A stretch of 64,000 nt of DNA from Solidesulfovibrio alcoholivorans DSM 5433 (GCF_000702665.1 NZ_JNJA01000001.1:186001-250000), one strand, 5' to 3'; shown: positions 26,195-35,029, counted from the first letter of the stretch. Made by a program: numbers and translations. Notes: a model not told the origin generated them from the sequence alone.

Positions 26195-27401
26195 GAAGTC
26201 CTGGCTGTACTTCGGGCTGGGCCTGGCCTGGTTCTACCTGCTGCTGTGGCCGCTGATGGGCATCCGCGACGGCGGCCTGCACTTCGAGAAATCCTTCCTG
26301 GTCTGGCTGCGCGTGGCCGTGGCCGCCACCGTCTGCTTCGTGCTCTACCGCCTGGGCAAGCGGGGCGTCCTCGACCCGGTGCTCACGCCCCTGGCCAAGT
26401 CCCGCGACGCCGCTCTGCACACGCTTTCGCGCGCGCCGCGCTGGATGTTCTACGTGCCCCTGGCCGCCTTCGCCCTGGCCTACCCCATGCTCACCAACCG
26501 CTACGCCCAGGATGTGGCCATAAACGTCCTGGTCTATATCTGCCTGGGCCTGGGGCTCAATGTGGTCGTCGGGCTGTGCGGCCTGCTCGACCTCGGCTAC
26601 ATCGCCTTCTACGGCGTCGGCGCGTACACCTACGCGCTGCTCTCCGTGCATTACGCCATGCCGTTCTGGGTCTGCCTGCCCATCTGCGCGCTGTTCGCCG
26701 CCGCGGCCGGCTGCGTCATCGGCTACCCGACCCTGCGCATGCGCGGCGACTACCTGGCCATCGTCACGCTCGGGTTCGGCGAGATCGTGCGCATCGTGCT
26801 CAACAACTGGATGGCCCTGACCGGCGGCCCCAACGGCATCCTCGGCATCAAGGCCCCGGGCCTCTACGTGCCGACCTTTGCCGACGGCTCCTTTTCCTTC
26901 GAATACCTGCTGCTCAGAAAACTCGAATACCTCTACTACGTCATCCTCGCCCTGGCCGTGTTCACGGTCATCGCCGTCTATCGCATCAATTTCTCCCGCA
27001 TCGGCCGCGCCTTCGAGGCCATCCGCGAGGACGAGACCGCGGCCGAGCTCATGGGCGTGGACACCTTCCGCTTCAAGCTCCTGGCCTACGCCCTGGGCGC
27101 GGTCTTCGGCGGGCTGGCCGGAGCCTTTTTCGCGGCGCGCATGCGCTTCGTCAGCCCCGAGAGCTTCACCTTCATCGAGTCGGCCATGGTGCTCGCCATG
27201 GTCGTTTTGGGCGGCATGGGCTCCATCCCGGGCGTCATCCTCGGCGCGCTGGCCCTGGTCGCGCTGCCGGAGGTGTTTCGGGAATTCGAGCTCTACCGCA
27301 TGCTGGCTTTCGGCGGGGCCATGGCCCTGATGATGCTGGTGCGTCCGGCCGGACTGTGGCCGGCGGCGCGCCTGGGCAAACGTTCGGACGATTCGGAGTA
27401 G
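26178..27401 (+). CDS. livM: HAAT-type ABC transporter permease LivM
   Basis: 407 residues with about ten membrane helices. The conserved core (NLLV-like VYICLGLGLNVVVGLCGLLD, YPTLRMRGDYLAIVTLGFGE, GRAFEAIREDETAAELMGV) is that of LivM. The N-terminal 100 residues are an additional hydrophobic region also seen in longer LivM proteins. It begins within livH and is followed by livF with 2 bp between stop and start. Confidence 0.94.
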   Translation: MTRGSRKSWLYFGLGLAWFYLLLWPLMGIRDGGLHFEKSFLVWLRVAVAATVCFVLYRLGKRGVLDPVLTPLAKSRDAALHTLSRAPRWMFYVPLAAFALAYPMLTNRYAQDVAINVLVYICLGLGLNVVVGLCGLLDLGYIAFYGVGAYTYALLSVHYAMPFWVCLPICALFAAAAGCVIGYPTLRMRGDYLAIVTLGFGEIVRIVLNNWMALTGGPNGILGIKAPGLYVPTFADGSFSFEYLLLRKLEYLYYVILALAVFTVIAVYRINFSRIGRAFEAIREDETAAELMGVDTFRFKLLAYALGAVFGGLAGAFFAARMRFVSPESFTFIESAMVLAMVVLGGMGSIPGVILGALALVALPEVFREFELYRMLAFGGAMALMMLVRPAGLWPAARLGKRSDDSE

Positions 27402-27403
27402 CC

Positions 27404-28120
27404 GTGGCCGCCATCCTCGAACTTACGGGCGTGTGCGCCCACTACGGCCGCATCCAGGCCCTGCGCGACGTGTCCCTGCATGTGGACGAGGGCGAGATCG
27501 TCACCATCATCGGCGCCAACGGCGCGGGCAAGTCCACCACGCTCATGACCATCTGCGGCATCGTCATGGCAAGTGCCGGCGACGTGCGCTACATGGGAGA
27601 GTCGATCCGCGACACGCGCGCGGACCTGCTGCCCGAGCGCGGCCTGTGCCAGGTGCCCGAAGGCCGGCGCATCTTCCCCCGCCTGACCGTGCGCGAGAAC
27701 CTGGACATGGGCGCGTTTTTCCGCCGCGACGTCGACGAGATCGAAGCCGACCTCGGCATGGTCTTCCGGCTTTTCCCGGTGCTCTTCGAACGGCGCAAGC
27801 AGCACGGCGGCACGCTCTCCGGCGGCGAGCAGCAGATGCTCGCCATCGCCCGGGCGCTCATGAGCCGCCCGAAGATGCTGCTCCTCGACGAGCCGTCGCT
27901 CGGGCTTTCCCCCATGATCTCGCAGCACATCTTCCGCATCATCAAGAACGTCAACGAGGAGCGCGGCATGACCATCCTCCTCGTGGAACAAAACGCCAAC
28001 ATCGCGCTGAGGCTCGCCGACCGGGCCTACGTCCTCGAAACCGGGACCGTGGTCATGGAGGACTCGGCCGAGCGCATGCGCGAAAACACCGACATAAAGA
28101 AGGCCTACCTTGGACAATAA
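27404..28120 (+). CDS. livF: HAAT-type ABC transporter ATPase LivF
   Basis: 238 residues from a GTG start at 27404 with GGAG five bases upstream. It has Walker A (GANGAGKSTT), the LivF-typical LCQVPEGRRIFPRLTVRENL, signature LSGGEQQML, Walker B (LLLDEPSLGLSP) and VEQN. It forms the second ATPase of the LivFGHM complex. No in-frame ATG precedes the conserved core, which supports GTG. Its 3' end overlaps the next small gene by 11 bp. Confidence 0.94.
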   Translation: MAAILELTGVCAHYGRIQALRDVSLHVDEGEIVTIIGANGAGKSTTLMTICGIVMASAGDVRYMGESIRDTRADLLPERGLCQVPEGRRIFPRLTVRENLDMGAFFRRDVDEIEADLGMVFRLFPVLFERRKQHGGTLSGGEQQMLAIARALMSRPKMLLLDEPSLGLSPMISQHIFRIIKNVNEERGMTILLVEQNANIALRLADRAYVLETGTVVMEDSAERMRENTDIKKAYLGQ

Positions 28121-28388
28121 CCCCACCCTCGACGCCATCCTGGCCCGGCTGCGCCCGGAAAAGGTTGCAGAAATCCGCGCCCTCATCCTCGACGCCATCG
28201 CCCGCCAGTACGGCGACACCCCCGATCCGACCACCCTTTCCCGCTTCCTCGACGACATCCGCGTCGCCCAGTCCATGTCCGGCATCGATATCGACTACGC
28301 CGAGCACTACACCCACATGCACCAGGCAGGCGTCGACTTCATGCGCCTTGTGCAGGCCGTGAAGGCGGCGGACAAGGATTACAAGTAG
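28110..28388 (+). CDS. Small protein at the end of the liv operon, unknown function
   Basis: 92 residues, acidic and mostly helical, with no signal peptide or membrane helix. The sequence starts MDNNPTLDAILARLRPEKV and has a His/Tyr-rich central part (DIDYAEHYTHMHQAG). It is not recognised. It begins inside livF (11-bp overlap), so it is coupled to the transporter genes; a role in regulating or assembling the transporter is possible, nothing more. An 18-bp tandem duplication begins at its stop codon. Confidence 0.72.
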   Translation: MDNNPTLDAILARLRPEKVAEIRALILDAIARQYGDTPDPTTLSRFLDDIRVAQSMSGIDIDYAEHYTHMHQAGVDFMRLVQAVKAADKDYK

Positions 28389-28420
28389 AAGCGAGAGGAA
28401 GAGTAGAAGCGAGAGGAAGA
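28385..28420. repeat. 18-bp tandem duplication at a stop codon
   Basis: Two exact copies of GTAGAAGCGAGAGGAAGA. The first includes the stop codon (TAG) of the small liv-operon gene. It forms the purine-rich leader of repeat copy 4. Confidence 0.85.
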
Positions 28421-28426
28421 GAAGAT

Positions 28427-28480
28427 GCCTCCGGCGGCCAGGAGGGGCGACGGCCCCTCCTGGACCTCCCGAATGGGGGG
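28427..28480 (+). repeat. Dispersed palindromic repeat, copy 4
   Basis: Core GCCTCCGGCGGCC, hairpin arms CAGGAGGGGC / GCCCCTCCTG and tail GACCTCCCG. It lies 39 bp after the last liv-operon stop, in the same orientation. Confidence 0.85.
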
Positions 28481-28557
28481 TGAGGGGTCCGCGAAGGTTG
28501 GGACGGGAGCGGACGAGTTTTTGGGTCCGGGGGCTTGACGGAAAAAATCCGAAGGGT

Positions 28558-28620
28558 TGGCGTAAAATTTTATCGGATAAATAGGATAAAATTAGTTTTT
28601 TAATTTTATCAGGATGTTCT
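28558..28620. promoter_or_regulatory. AT-rich island with perfect inverted repeats upstream of the cobalamin riboswitch
   Basis: GATAAAATTA (28585-28594) and TAATTTTATC (28601-28610) form a perfect 10-bp inverted repeat around GTTTTT, and a third arm AATTTTATC (28566-28574) lies just upstream. TTGGCG (near 28557) with TAAATA about 15 bp later could be a promoter. In surroundings near 70% GC this is a clear outlier. It is a good candidate for the nrdD promoter/operator; it does not match the NrdR box. Confidence 0.5.
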
Positions 28621-28770
28621 CAGAGCACGCAAGAAAACGGCAGCGTGTTCCAAATGCCTTCAACACCTTTCCGCGACTGGATATCCCGCTGCATTCCCCG
28701 AAGGAGTGAAGCGACGCCCTCCCGGCCGGCCCGTCGTTGACACCGACTTGCCCTTTTCCCATACAGTGGT
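28621..28770. other. Leader region before the riboswitch
   Basis: 150 bp with no gene that I can support. A short purine-rich GAAGGAGTGAAG (28698-28709) is present, but no credible open frame follows it. Probably the 5' part of the nrdD transcript or its promoter region. Confidence 0.3.
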
Positions 28771-28775
28771 TCTGC

Positions 28776-28970
28776 GCTGGTGTTCGCCCGCATCGGGGAG
28801 GAGCGGGGGAACGGCAAGAGGGAATCCGGTGCGACTCCGGAGCTGCCCCGCAGCGGTAAGCGAAAACGACCCCCGCCATGAAGCACTGGGCGCATGCCCG
28901 GGAAGCGGCGGGCAGTAGGCCGCCGGCGATGTTCGCCGGCCCGTTCGCGAGCCCGAAGACCTGCCAGTGC
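28776..28970 (+). promoter_or_regulatory. Cobalamin (adenosylcobalamin) riboswitch
   Basis: Conserved elements in the right order: the GCTGGTG opening, GGGAATCCGGTGCGACTCCGG, the B12-box region AGCTGCCCCGCAGCGGTAAG (28841-28860), AAGCACTGGG, GGGAAGCGGCGGGCAGTAGG, and the closing GAGCCCGAAGACCTGCCAGTG. A GC-rich hairpin (28971-28991) follows at the expected place of an expression platform. It lies about 140 bp upstream of nrdD. When B12 is bound it should repress the B12-independent reductase; that logic is established for this class and inferred here. Confidence 0.93.
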
Positions 28971-29109
28971 CCGCCGGCCGCAAGCCGGCGGCGTCAAGGG
29001 TGCCTCGCGGGAGGGCGACCCGGCCGCAACGACGCAAGAGGCGCGCCGTGCGGCCATCGCATCCGTCAACGGCGCGCTCGCGCCATTTCCGAACAGGGAG
29101 AGACAGTCC

Positions 29110-31326
29110 ATGCTTTCGCCGTCCGAAAACGGCAATCTTGCCGTTGCTGTCGTGCGTCCCGAGACCGATTCCGACAATTCCCAGGACAAACGTCCGGCCG
29201 TCGCCGCCGTTCCGGCGCGCATCCGCAAGCGCGACGGGCAGGTCGTCACCTTCGACGCGGACAAGATCCACTCCGCCATCCGCCGCGCCGGCGCGGCCAC
29301 GGGCGACTTCGGCGACGACGAGGCGAGGCTCCTTACCGCGCAGGTGGTCAAGGTCCTGGCCCACCGTTTCGTCGGCCAGATCCCCGACATCGAACGCATC
29401 CAGGACGTGGTCGAGCAGGCGCTCATTTCCGCCAACCACTTCCGCACCATGCGCGCCTACTCCGTCTACCGCGAACAGCGCGCCCGCCTGCGCCAGGACA
29501 AGAAGACCGTGGTGGACGTGGCCGCCTCCGTCAACGAATACCTCGACCGCCAGGACTGGCGCGTCGCGGCCAACGCCAACCAGGGCTATTCGCTGGGCGG
29601 GCTCATCCTCAACGTCTCGGGCAAGGTCACGGCCAACTACTGGCTCTCCCACGTCTATCCGCCGGAAGTCGGCGCGGCCCACCGCGAAGGCGACCTGCAC
29701 ATCCACGACCTTGACATGCTCTCCGGCTACTGCGCCGGCTGGTCCCTCAAAACGCTCTTGCAAGAGGGCCTCAACGGCGTGCCCGGCAAGGTCGAGGCCA
29801 AGCCGCCCAGACACCTCTCGAGCGCCGTGGGGCAGATCGTCAATTTCCTGGGCACGCTGCAAAACGAATGGGCCGGCGCGCAGGCGTTTTCGAGCTTCGA
29901 CACCTACATGGCACCGTTTCTGCGCAAGGACAACCTGTCCTACGAAGAGGTGCGCCAATCCATCCAGGAACTGATCTACAACCTGAACGTCCCCTCGCGC
30001 TGGGGCACGCAGACGCCCTTTACCAACCTGACCTTCGACTGGAACTGCCCCGAGGACCTCGCTTCCCAGCATCCCCTCATCGGCGGCGAGGAAATGCCGT
30101 TCACCTACGGCGACCTGCAGGCCGAGATGGACATGATCAACCGTGCCTACATCGAGGTCATGACCGCCGGCGACGCCAAGGGGCGCGTTTTTACCTTCCC
30201 CATCCCCACCTACAACATCACCAAGGATTTCCCCTGGGAATCGCCCAACGTGGAGATCCTGTTCGAGATGACGGCCAAGTACGGGCTTCCGTACTTCCAG
30301 AATTTCGTCAATTCCGACCTCGAGCCCGGCATGGTGCGCTCCATGTGCTGCCGGCTCCAGCTCGACCTGCGCGAGCTGCTCAAGCGCGGCAACGGGCTTT
30401 TCGGCAGCGCCGAACAGACCGGGTCCGTGGGCGTGGTCACCATCAACTGCGCGCGCCTGGGCTACCTCCACCGCGGCGACTGGGACGGCCTGGTCTCCCG
30501 CCTCGACGCCCTGCTCGGCATCGCGCGCACGAGCCTCGAGATCAAGCGCAAGGAGATCACCCGCCGCATGGACGCCGGGCTCTTCCCCTACACCAAGCGC
30601 TACCTCGGCACCCTGCGCAACCACTTCTCGACGATCGGCGTCAACGGCATCAACGAAATGGTGCGCAACTTCACCTCCGGCACGCACGACATCACCACGC
30701 CGGAAGGCCACGCCCTGGCCGTGCAACTGCTCGACCACGTGCGCGAGCGCATGACCGAGTTCCAGGAGCAGACCGGCCACCTCTACAACCTGGAAGCCAC
30801 CCCGGCCGAGGGCACGACCTACCGCTTCGCCCGCGAGGACCGTAAACGGTTCCCCGACATTTTGCAGGCCGGAACGGATGACAAACCGTATTACACCAAC
30901 TCGTCCCAGCTGCCCGTCGGCTTCACCGACGACCCCTTCGAGGCGCTCACCCGCCAGGAGGAGCTCCAGCGCAAGTACACCGGCGGCACGGTGCTCCACC
31001 TCTACATGGGCGAGCGCATCACCAGCGCCGAAGCCTGCAAGAACCTCGTACGCCGTTCGCTTTCCCGCTTCGCCCTGCCCTATGTGACGGTGACGCCGAC
31101 GTTTTCCATCTGCGACATCCACGGATACCTCGTCGGCGAACAGCAGACCTGTCCGCACTGCGCCGCCGAAGGCCGTAAGCAGCCTTGCGAGATCTGGACG
31201 CGCGTCATGGGCTACTACCGGCCCAAATCGGCGTTCAACACCGGCAAGCAGGGCGAATACGAGGAGCGGGTCTGCTTCAACGAACCCTGCGACCTTGCCC
31301 CCGGCGCGCGCCCAGCCGCCGTGTAA
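29110..31326 (+). CDS. nrdD: Anaerobic (class III) ribonucleoside-triphosphate reductase
   Basis: 738 residues. NrdD reduces NTPs to dNTPs with a glycyl radical made by NrdG. An N-terminal ATP-cone (RKRDGQVVTFDADKIHSAI, about 40-130) gives allosteric control. The catalytic barrel includes GDLHIHDLDMLSGYCAGWSL, SRWGTQTPFTNLTFDW and GVNGINEMV. Four zinc-binding cysteines (C668, C681, C684, C693) precede the glycyl-radical loop TRVMGYYRPK, with the radical at G701, and the loop's NTGKQGEYEER continuation. All expected features are present. CAGGGAGAGA lies before the ATG. The gene is under a cobalamin riboswitch and in an operon with a small gene and nrdG. Confidence 0.97.
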   Translation: MLSPSENGNLAVAVVRPETDSDNSQDKRPAVAAVPARIRKRDGQVVTFDADKIHSAIRRAGAATGDFGDDEARLLTAQVVKVLAHRFVGQIPDIERIQDVVEQALISANHFRTMRAYSVYREQRARLRQDKKTVVDVAASVNEYLDRQDWRVAANANQGYSLGGLILNVSGKVTANYWLSHVYPPEVGAAHREGDLHIHDLDMLSGYCAGWSLKTLLQEGLNGVPGKVEAKPPRHLSSAVGQIVNFLGTLQNEWAGAQAFSSFDTYMAPFLRKDNLSYEEVRQSIQELIYNLNVPSRWGTQTPFTNLTFDWNCPEDLASQHPLIGGEEMPFTYGDLQAEMDMINRAYIEVMTAGDAKGRVFTFPIPTYNITKDFPWESPNVEILFEMTAKYGLPYFQNFVNSDLEPGMVRSMCCRLQLDLRELLKRGNGLFGSAEQTGSVGVVTINCARLGYLHRGDWDGLVSRLDALLGIARTSLEIKRKEITRRMDAGLFPYTKRYLGTLRNHFSTIGVNGINEMVRNFTSGTHDITTPEGHALAVQLLDHVRERMTEFQEQTGHLYNLEATPAEGTTYRFAREDRKRFPDILQAGTDDKPYYTNSSQLPVGFTDDPFEALTRQEELQRKYTGGTVLHLYMGERITSAEACKNLVRRSLSRFALPYVTVTPTFSICDIHGYLVGEQQTCPHCAAEGRKQPCEIWTRVMGYYRPKSAFNTGKQGEYEERVCFNEPCDLAPGARPAAV

Positions 31327-31337
31327 GGAGAGAAACC

Positions 31338-31646
31338 ATGGAACAGGTGCTCAAGGCTGCGTTCATCTTCGTCGCCCCGGGAGCCGGCCCCGGTGTGGAC
31401 CGGGCCTGGGTGAAGACGCCCAAGGTCCATCTGTTGGCCGTCGGCGTCGGCGACTACGAACAGGCGGTGGCCGTGGCCAAGGACGTGGTGGCCAACGAGG
31501 GCATTGCCGCCATCGAACTGTGCGGCGGCTTCGGCCATGCCGGCGCGGCCATGGTCGCGGCGGCGGTTCCGGTTCCCGTGGGCGTGGTGCGCTTCGACAC
31601 CCACCCGGGCCTTGGCGGCGCAAGCGGCGACACGCTGTTCGCGTAG
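31338..31646 (+). CDS. Small conserved protein between nrdD and nrdG, unknown function
   Basis: 102 residues, compact and probably alpha/beta. It starts MEQVLKAAFIFVAPGAG and has IAAIELCGGFGHAG and PVGVVRFDTHPGLGG, which resemble a small family of uncharacterised bacterial proteins (I recall it as the DUF6506 type; not certain). AAGGAGAGAAACC gives a strong ribosome-binding site 11 bp after nrdD. The glycine-rich conserved loops suggest ligand binding. Its place inside the class III reductase operon is unusual and may mean a role in dNTP or cobalamin-linked metabolism, which is only inference. Confidence 0.82.
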   Translation: MEQVLKAAFIFVAPGAGPGVDRAWVKTPKVHLLAVGVGDYEQAVAVAKDVVANEGIAAIELCGGFGHAGAAMVAAAVPVPVGVVRFDTHPGLGGASGDTLFA

Positions 31647-31664
31647 CGCGGCCGCGCGGCCGGC

Positions 31665-31710
31665 CATGCCCCTTGACGCCGGCGGCAAGGGCGGGCAGGC
31701 CAGGGGCATG
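31665..31710. repeat. Inverted repeat between the small ORF and nrdG
   Basis: CATGCCCCT and AGGGGCATG are perfect 9-bp arms 28 bp apart. No T-tract follows. It could be a processing or attenuation hairpin that lowers nrdG expression relative to nrdD. Confidence 0.45.
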
Positions 31711-31751
31711 ACTTCCCCCACGCGCCCCAAGGGCCGCAAAGGTTCCCACGC

Positions 31752-32450
31752 ATGGACGGACTGACCATCGGCGGCGTGACGCCGCTTTCGAGCCTCGACT
31801 TCCCGGACGCCCTGGCAGCGGTCATCTACTGCCAGGGCTGCCCCTGGGGCTGCCCCTACTGCCACAACGAACCGCTGCGCAAGATCGGCGGGGAAGGCGA
31901 GCGCGACGCGGCCTCGGTACTGTCCTGGCTGGAAAGCCGCCGGGGACTGCTCGACGCCGTGGTTTTCTCCGGCGGCGAACCCACGCTCCAGGAAGGCCTT
32001 GCCGCGATGCTCGCCGCCGTGCGGGAGCGCGGCTTCAAGACGGGCCTGCACACCACGGGCATGTTCCCGGACGCCCTGGCGCGCGTGCTGCCGCTTTGCG
32101 ACTGGGTGGGGCTCGACGTGAAGGCCCCGCGCGCGGCCTACGACCGCATCACCGGGCGCACGGGCGGTGGCGAGGCGGCTTTTTCGAGCCTCGCCCTGCT
32201 GCTTGACAGCGCCATCCCCTTCGAGGCGCGCACCACCTGGCATCCCGGCCTGCTCGATACCGACGAACTCGTGTCCCTGGCCCGGGAACTGGCCGCGGCC
32301 GGAGCCGACCGCTGGGTCATCCAGGCCTTCCGGCCCGACGGCTGCGCCGACGAGACCCTTGCCGCCGCAGGCGTCACCGCCTTTCCGCCGGACCTCGTCT
32401 CACGGCTCCAGGCCGCCGCGCCGCGCCTGACCATCACCACCCGCTCCTGA
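31752..32450 (+). CDS. nrdG: Anaerobic ribonucleotide reductase activating radical SAM protein
   Basis: 232 residues. The radical SAM cluster motif is CPWGCPYC (C30, C34, C37), followed by VVFSGGEPTLQEGL (the GGE motif) and later the strand-associated segments of short activases (LDVKAPRAAYDRITG, FEARTTWHPGLLD). This form, longer than E. coli NrdG (about 154 residues), is the common type in Desulfovibrio and other anaerobes. It installs the glycyl radical on NrdD. It lies 105 bp after the small ORF. A pyruvate-formate-lyase activase cannot be excluded from the sequence alone, but the nrdD neighbour settles it. Confidence 0.93.
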   Translation: MDGLTIGGVTPLSSLDFPDALAAVIYCQGCPWGCPYCHNEPLRKIGGEGERDAASVLSWLESRRGLLDAVVFSGGEPTLQEGLAAMLAAVRERGFKTGLHTTGMFPDALARVLPLCDWVGLDVKAPRAAYDRITGRTGGGEAAFSSLALLLDSAIPFEARTTWHPGLLDTDELVSLARELAAAGADRWVIQAFRPDGCADETLAAAGVTAFPPDLVSRLQAAAPRLTITTRS

Positions 32451-32462
32451 CGGCAGGTTGCC

Positions 32463-32900
32463 ATGGACGCACCCACGCTTTGCATCCTCCCCGGCGTCGC
32501 CGTGCTCCTGGACGAGTTGCGCTTCACCGCCACCACGGCCGGCGGTCCGGGCGGGCAGCACGTCAACAAGGTGAGCACCAAGGTGACGCTGCTTTTTGAC
32601 CTCGACGGCTCGCCGAGCCTGACCGAGGCGCAAAAGACGCGCCTGCGCGCGGCGCTCGCCGGGCGCATCGGCAAGGACGGCGTGCTGCGCGTGGTGTCCC
32701 AGTCCACGCGCAGCCAGTCCGCCAACAAGGAACTCGCCGTGGACCGCTTTGCGGCGCTTTTGCGCGAAGCCCTGACCCCGCGCACGCCCCGCCGCAAGAC
32801 CCGGGCCACCCTGGCCTCGAAACTGCGCCGCCTGGAAGGCAAACGCCAGCGCGGCGCGGTCAAGCGCCAGCGCACCGTCCGTCACGACGACGGAGAGTGA
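32463..32900 (+). CDS. arfB: Alternative ribosome-rescue factor / peptidyl-tRNA hydrolase ArfB
   Basis: 145 residues. The GGQ motif (G30-G31-Q32, within AGGPGGQHVNKVST) is followed by a release-factor-like domain, and the C-terminal 40 residues are strongly basic (KRQRGAVKRQRTVRHDD), the tail that enters the mRNA channel in ArfB/YaeJ. It hydrolyses peptidyl-tRNA on ribosomes stalled without a stop codon. Gap of 12 bp after nrdG, so it may be the last gene of that operon. Confidence 0.93.
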   Translation: MDAPTLCILPGVAVLLDELRFTATTAGGPGGQHVNKVSTKVTLLFDLDGSPSLTEAQKTRLRAALAGRIGKDGVLRVVSQSTRSQSANKELAVDRFAALLREALTPRTPRRKTRATLASKLRRLEGKRQRGAVKRQRTVRHDDGE

Positions 32901-32947
32901 GCCCGCCGCGCCACAACAGGGGCGCGGCCGTCCTTACGCCTCGCGCG

Positions 32948-34762
32948 TCACTCCAGCGCCGCCCCCTGGTTGTTGCGCCGCATCGTGTCGATCAGGTGCC
33001 TTATGCCGTCGATCTGGCCGGCCAGTTCGTCGATGGCGATGGCCGACTGGCGCATGGCGTCGGAAGTGGCCGCGGCGATGCGGGTGATGTCCTCCACGGT
33101 GTGGTTGATCTCTTCGCTGGTCGCGGACTGTTCCTCGGACGCGGTGGCGATGACGCGCACCTGGCCGGCCGCGGCCCGGATCAGCTCCACGATGGCGGCC
33201 AGGGCCTCGCCGGACTGTCGCGACAGGACCGTGGCGTCCTCGATGGCGGAGGCGGCCTGGTCCACGTTGCCCATGTTCTTTTTCGCCCCGTCCTGGATGC
33301 CGGTGATGGCAGCGTCCACCTCCTTGGTGGCGACCATGGTCTTTTCCGCGAGCTTGCGCACCTCGTCGGCGACCACGGCGAAGCCGCGCCCGGCTTCCCC
33401 GGCCCGGGCGGCCTCGATGGCGGCGTTGAGCGCGAGCAGGTTGGTCTGGTCGGCGATGTCGGAAATGACCGACAGGATATAGCCCGTGGCCTGCGCCTGC
33501 CGCCCCAGGGCGTCCATGTCGGTCTTGAGCGCCAGGGCCAGTTCCTTGACCCTGTTGATGCCGGCCACGGCCTCGCCCACGACGCGGGAGCCTTCCGCGG
33601 CGCGTTCCATGGCGGCGTCCGTGGTGCTTGCGGCCTGGGCCGCGTTCCTCGACACCTCGAGCACCGTGGCGTTCATCTCTTCCATGGCCGTGGCCGCGCT
33701 CTCCAGGCGTTTGGCCTGTTCGGCCGCGCCGTTGCTCGAGCTCTCCACCTGGGCCGAGAGTTCCCCGGAAGCGGAATTGACCACCGCGACGATGTCCTGC
33801 AATTCTCCCGCGGCCTCGAGCATGCCCTCGGCCTTGGCCCGCTTGGCCGCCAGCATGGCCTCTTCGGCGATCCTGGCGCTGCGGCGGGCAGCCTCGGCCT
33901 CCTTGTCCGCCTCCTCGCTCTTGCGGTCGGCCAGCAGGATCTTGTCCTTGAGCGACGTGACCATGGCCGCGATGGCGTTCCTGACCGACGCCAGTTCCTG
34001 GACGAACGTCCCGCGCGGCGTTGCGGCGAGATCGCCGCCGGCCACGGCCTTGGCGTAAACGCGCAGGTTCCCGAGCGGCGTCAGCACATCCGACTGGAGC
34101 CGCCACCAAGCCAGGCCCACGACCAGGACGATCACGCCGAAGGTGACGCCGCCGGTGATGATGGCGGCCTGCCGCGCTTCCGCCTTGGCCCCGTCCAGGG
34201 AGGAGATGATCTCGAACGCACCGTGCAGTTCCCCTTCCTTCCAGCCTTCCTTGATGCCGCCCACGGGGTCGCGCTCGCCCTTGGCGTCGCCGTGGCAGTA
34301 CAGGCATTCCTTGCTCAGGCGGATGGCCTGGTAATAGCGGATGTGGTCGGCGTCCTTGACCACCATTTCCGTCAGATTCCTTGCCGCCATCTCGCGCAGC
34401 ACGCGCGTCTCCTCGGGGGTCGGGGCGTTGTGGGGATTGCGCGGCTGCTCCTTGGGCACGCGAAAGGAAAAGCCGAGGTCAGCGGCCTTCTCCCGGACCA
34501 TGTTGATGGCCGTGATGACCGGCACGGCCTCGACGAGCTTGTCCGGAGGGATCTGGTCGAAGGGGCGAATGATTCCCTGATGCATCTTCTTGGCCATCTC
34601 GGAGCGGGCCGCTGCGGCCATGGACACCACGCTGCGCGAGGCTTGCAACACGGCGGCGTCGTAGGATTCCGTAATGAAGCGCATGTCCACGAAATAGCAA
34701 ACCAGCGCCGTGAGAAGCGGCCCCAGCGTCACCACGAGCAGCGCCCGCTGTCTGATAGTCAT
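32948..34762 (-). CDS. Methyl-accepting chemotaxis protein with periplasmic c-type heme site
   Basis: 604 residues. Membrane helix 1 (about 8-26), a periplasmic sensor domain carrying CLYCH (C153, C156, H157), a canonical c-heme attachment site in the Tll0287-like/DUF3365 type of domain, then helix 2 (about 200-222), HAMP, and a full cytoplasmic signalling domain ([40 protein letters not shown] type hairpin, TEEI-like ends). Similar in concept to DcrA, the heme chemoreceptor of Desulfovibrio vulgaris that senses oxygen or redox. The 267-bp upstream region is AT-rich. Start at 34762 is fixed by the first helix. Confidence 0.93.
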   Translation of the reverse strand: MTIRQRALLVVTLGPLLTALVCYFVDMRFITESYDAAVLQASRSVVSMAAAARSEMAKKMHQGIIRPFDQIPPDKLVEAVPVITAINMVREKAADLGFSFRVPKEQPRNPHNAPTPEETRVLREMAARNLTEMVVKDADHIRYYQAIRLSKECLYCHGDAKGERDPVGGIKEGWKEGELHGAFEIISSLDGAKAEARQAAIITGGVTFGVIVLVVGLAWWRLQSDVLTPLGNLRVYAKAVAGGDLAATPRGTFVQELASVRNAIAAMVTSLKDKILLADRKSEEADKEAEAARRSARIAEEAMLAAKRAKAEGMLEAAGELQDIVAVVNSASGELSAQVESSSNGAAEQAKRLESAATAMEEMNATVLEVSRNAAQAASTTDAAMERAAEGSRVVGEAVAGINRVKELALALKTDMDALGRQAQATGYILSVISDIADQTNLLALNAAIEAARAGEAGRGFAVVADEVRKLAEKTMVATKEVDAAITGIQDGAKKNMGNVDQAASAIEDATVLSRQSGEALAAIVELIRAAAGQVRVIATASEEQSATSEEINHTVEDITRIAAATSDAMRQSAIAIDELAGQIDGIRHLIDTMRRNNQGAALE

Positions 34763-35029
34763 GTCAACCCCCCGGGATATCTAAATATCGCAAACATGGA
34801 AGACGCAGTGTTTCCAGCATAGCATGCCTTATTTTTCATTGAAATAATCGCCGTAAAATTTCTGAAAATAACAAAGCAGCATCGATTTTATAATATTCAC
34901 ATGTTTCCGATCCGCTGCGCCCGCCCATCGGCCGGCGGCCTTGACGCCTGGCGTCGGGGCGGGCTAGGGAAGCCTGTCGCAAAATCCCATGCGACCCATC
35001 CCCAAATCCCGATCCGGAGTTCGCACCGC

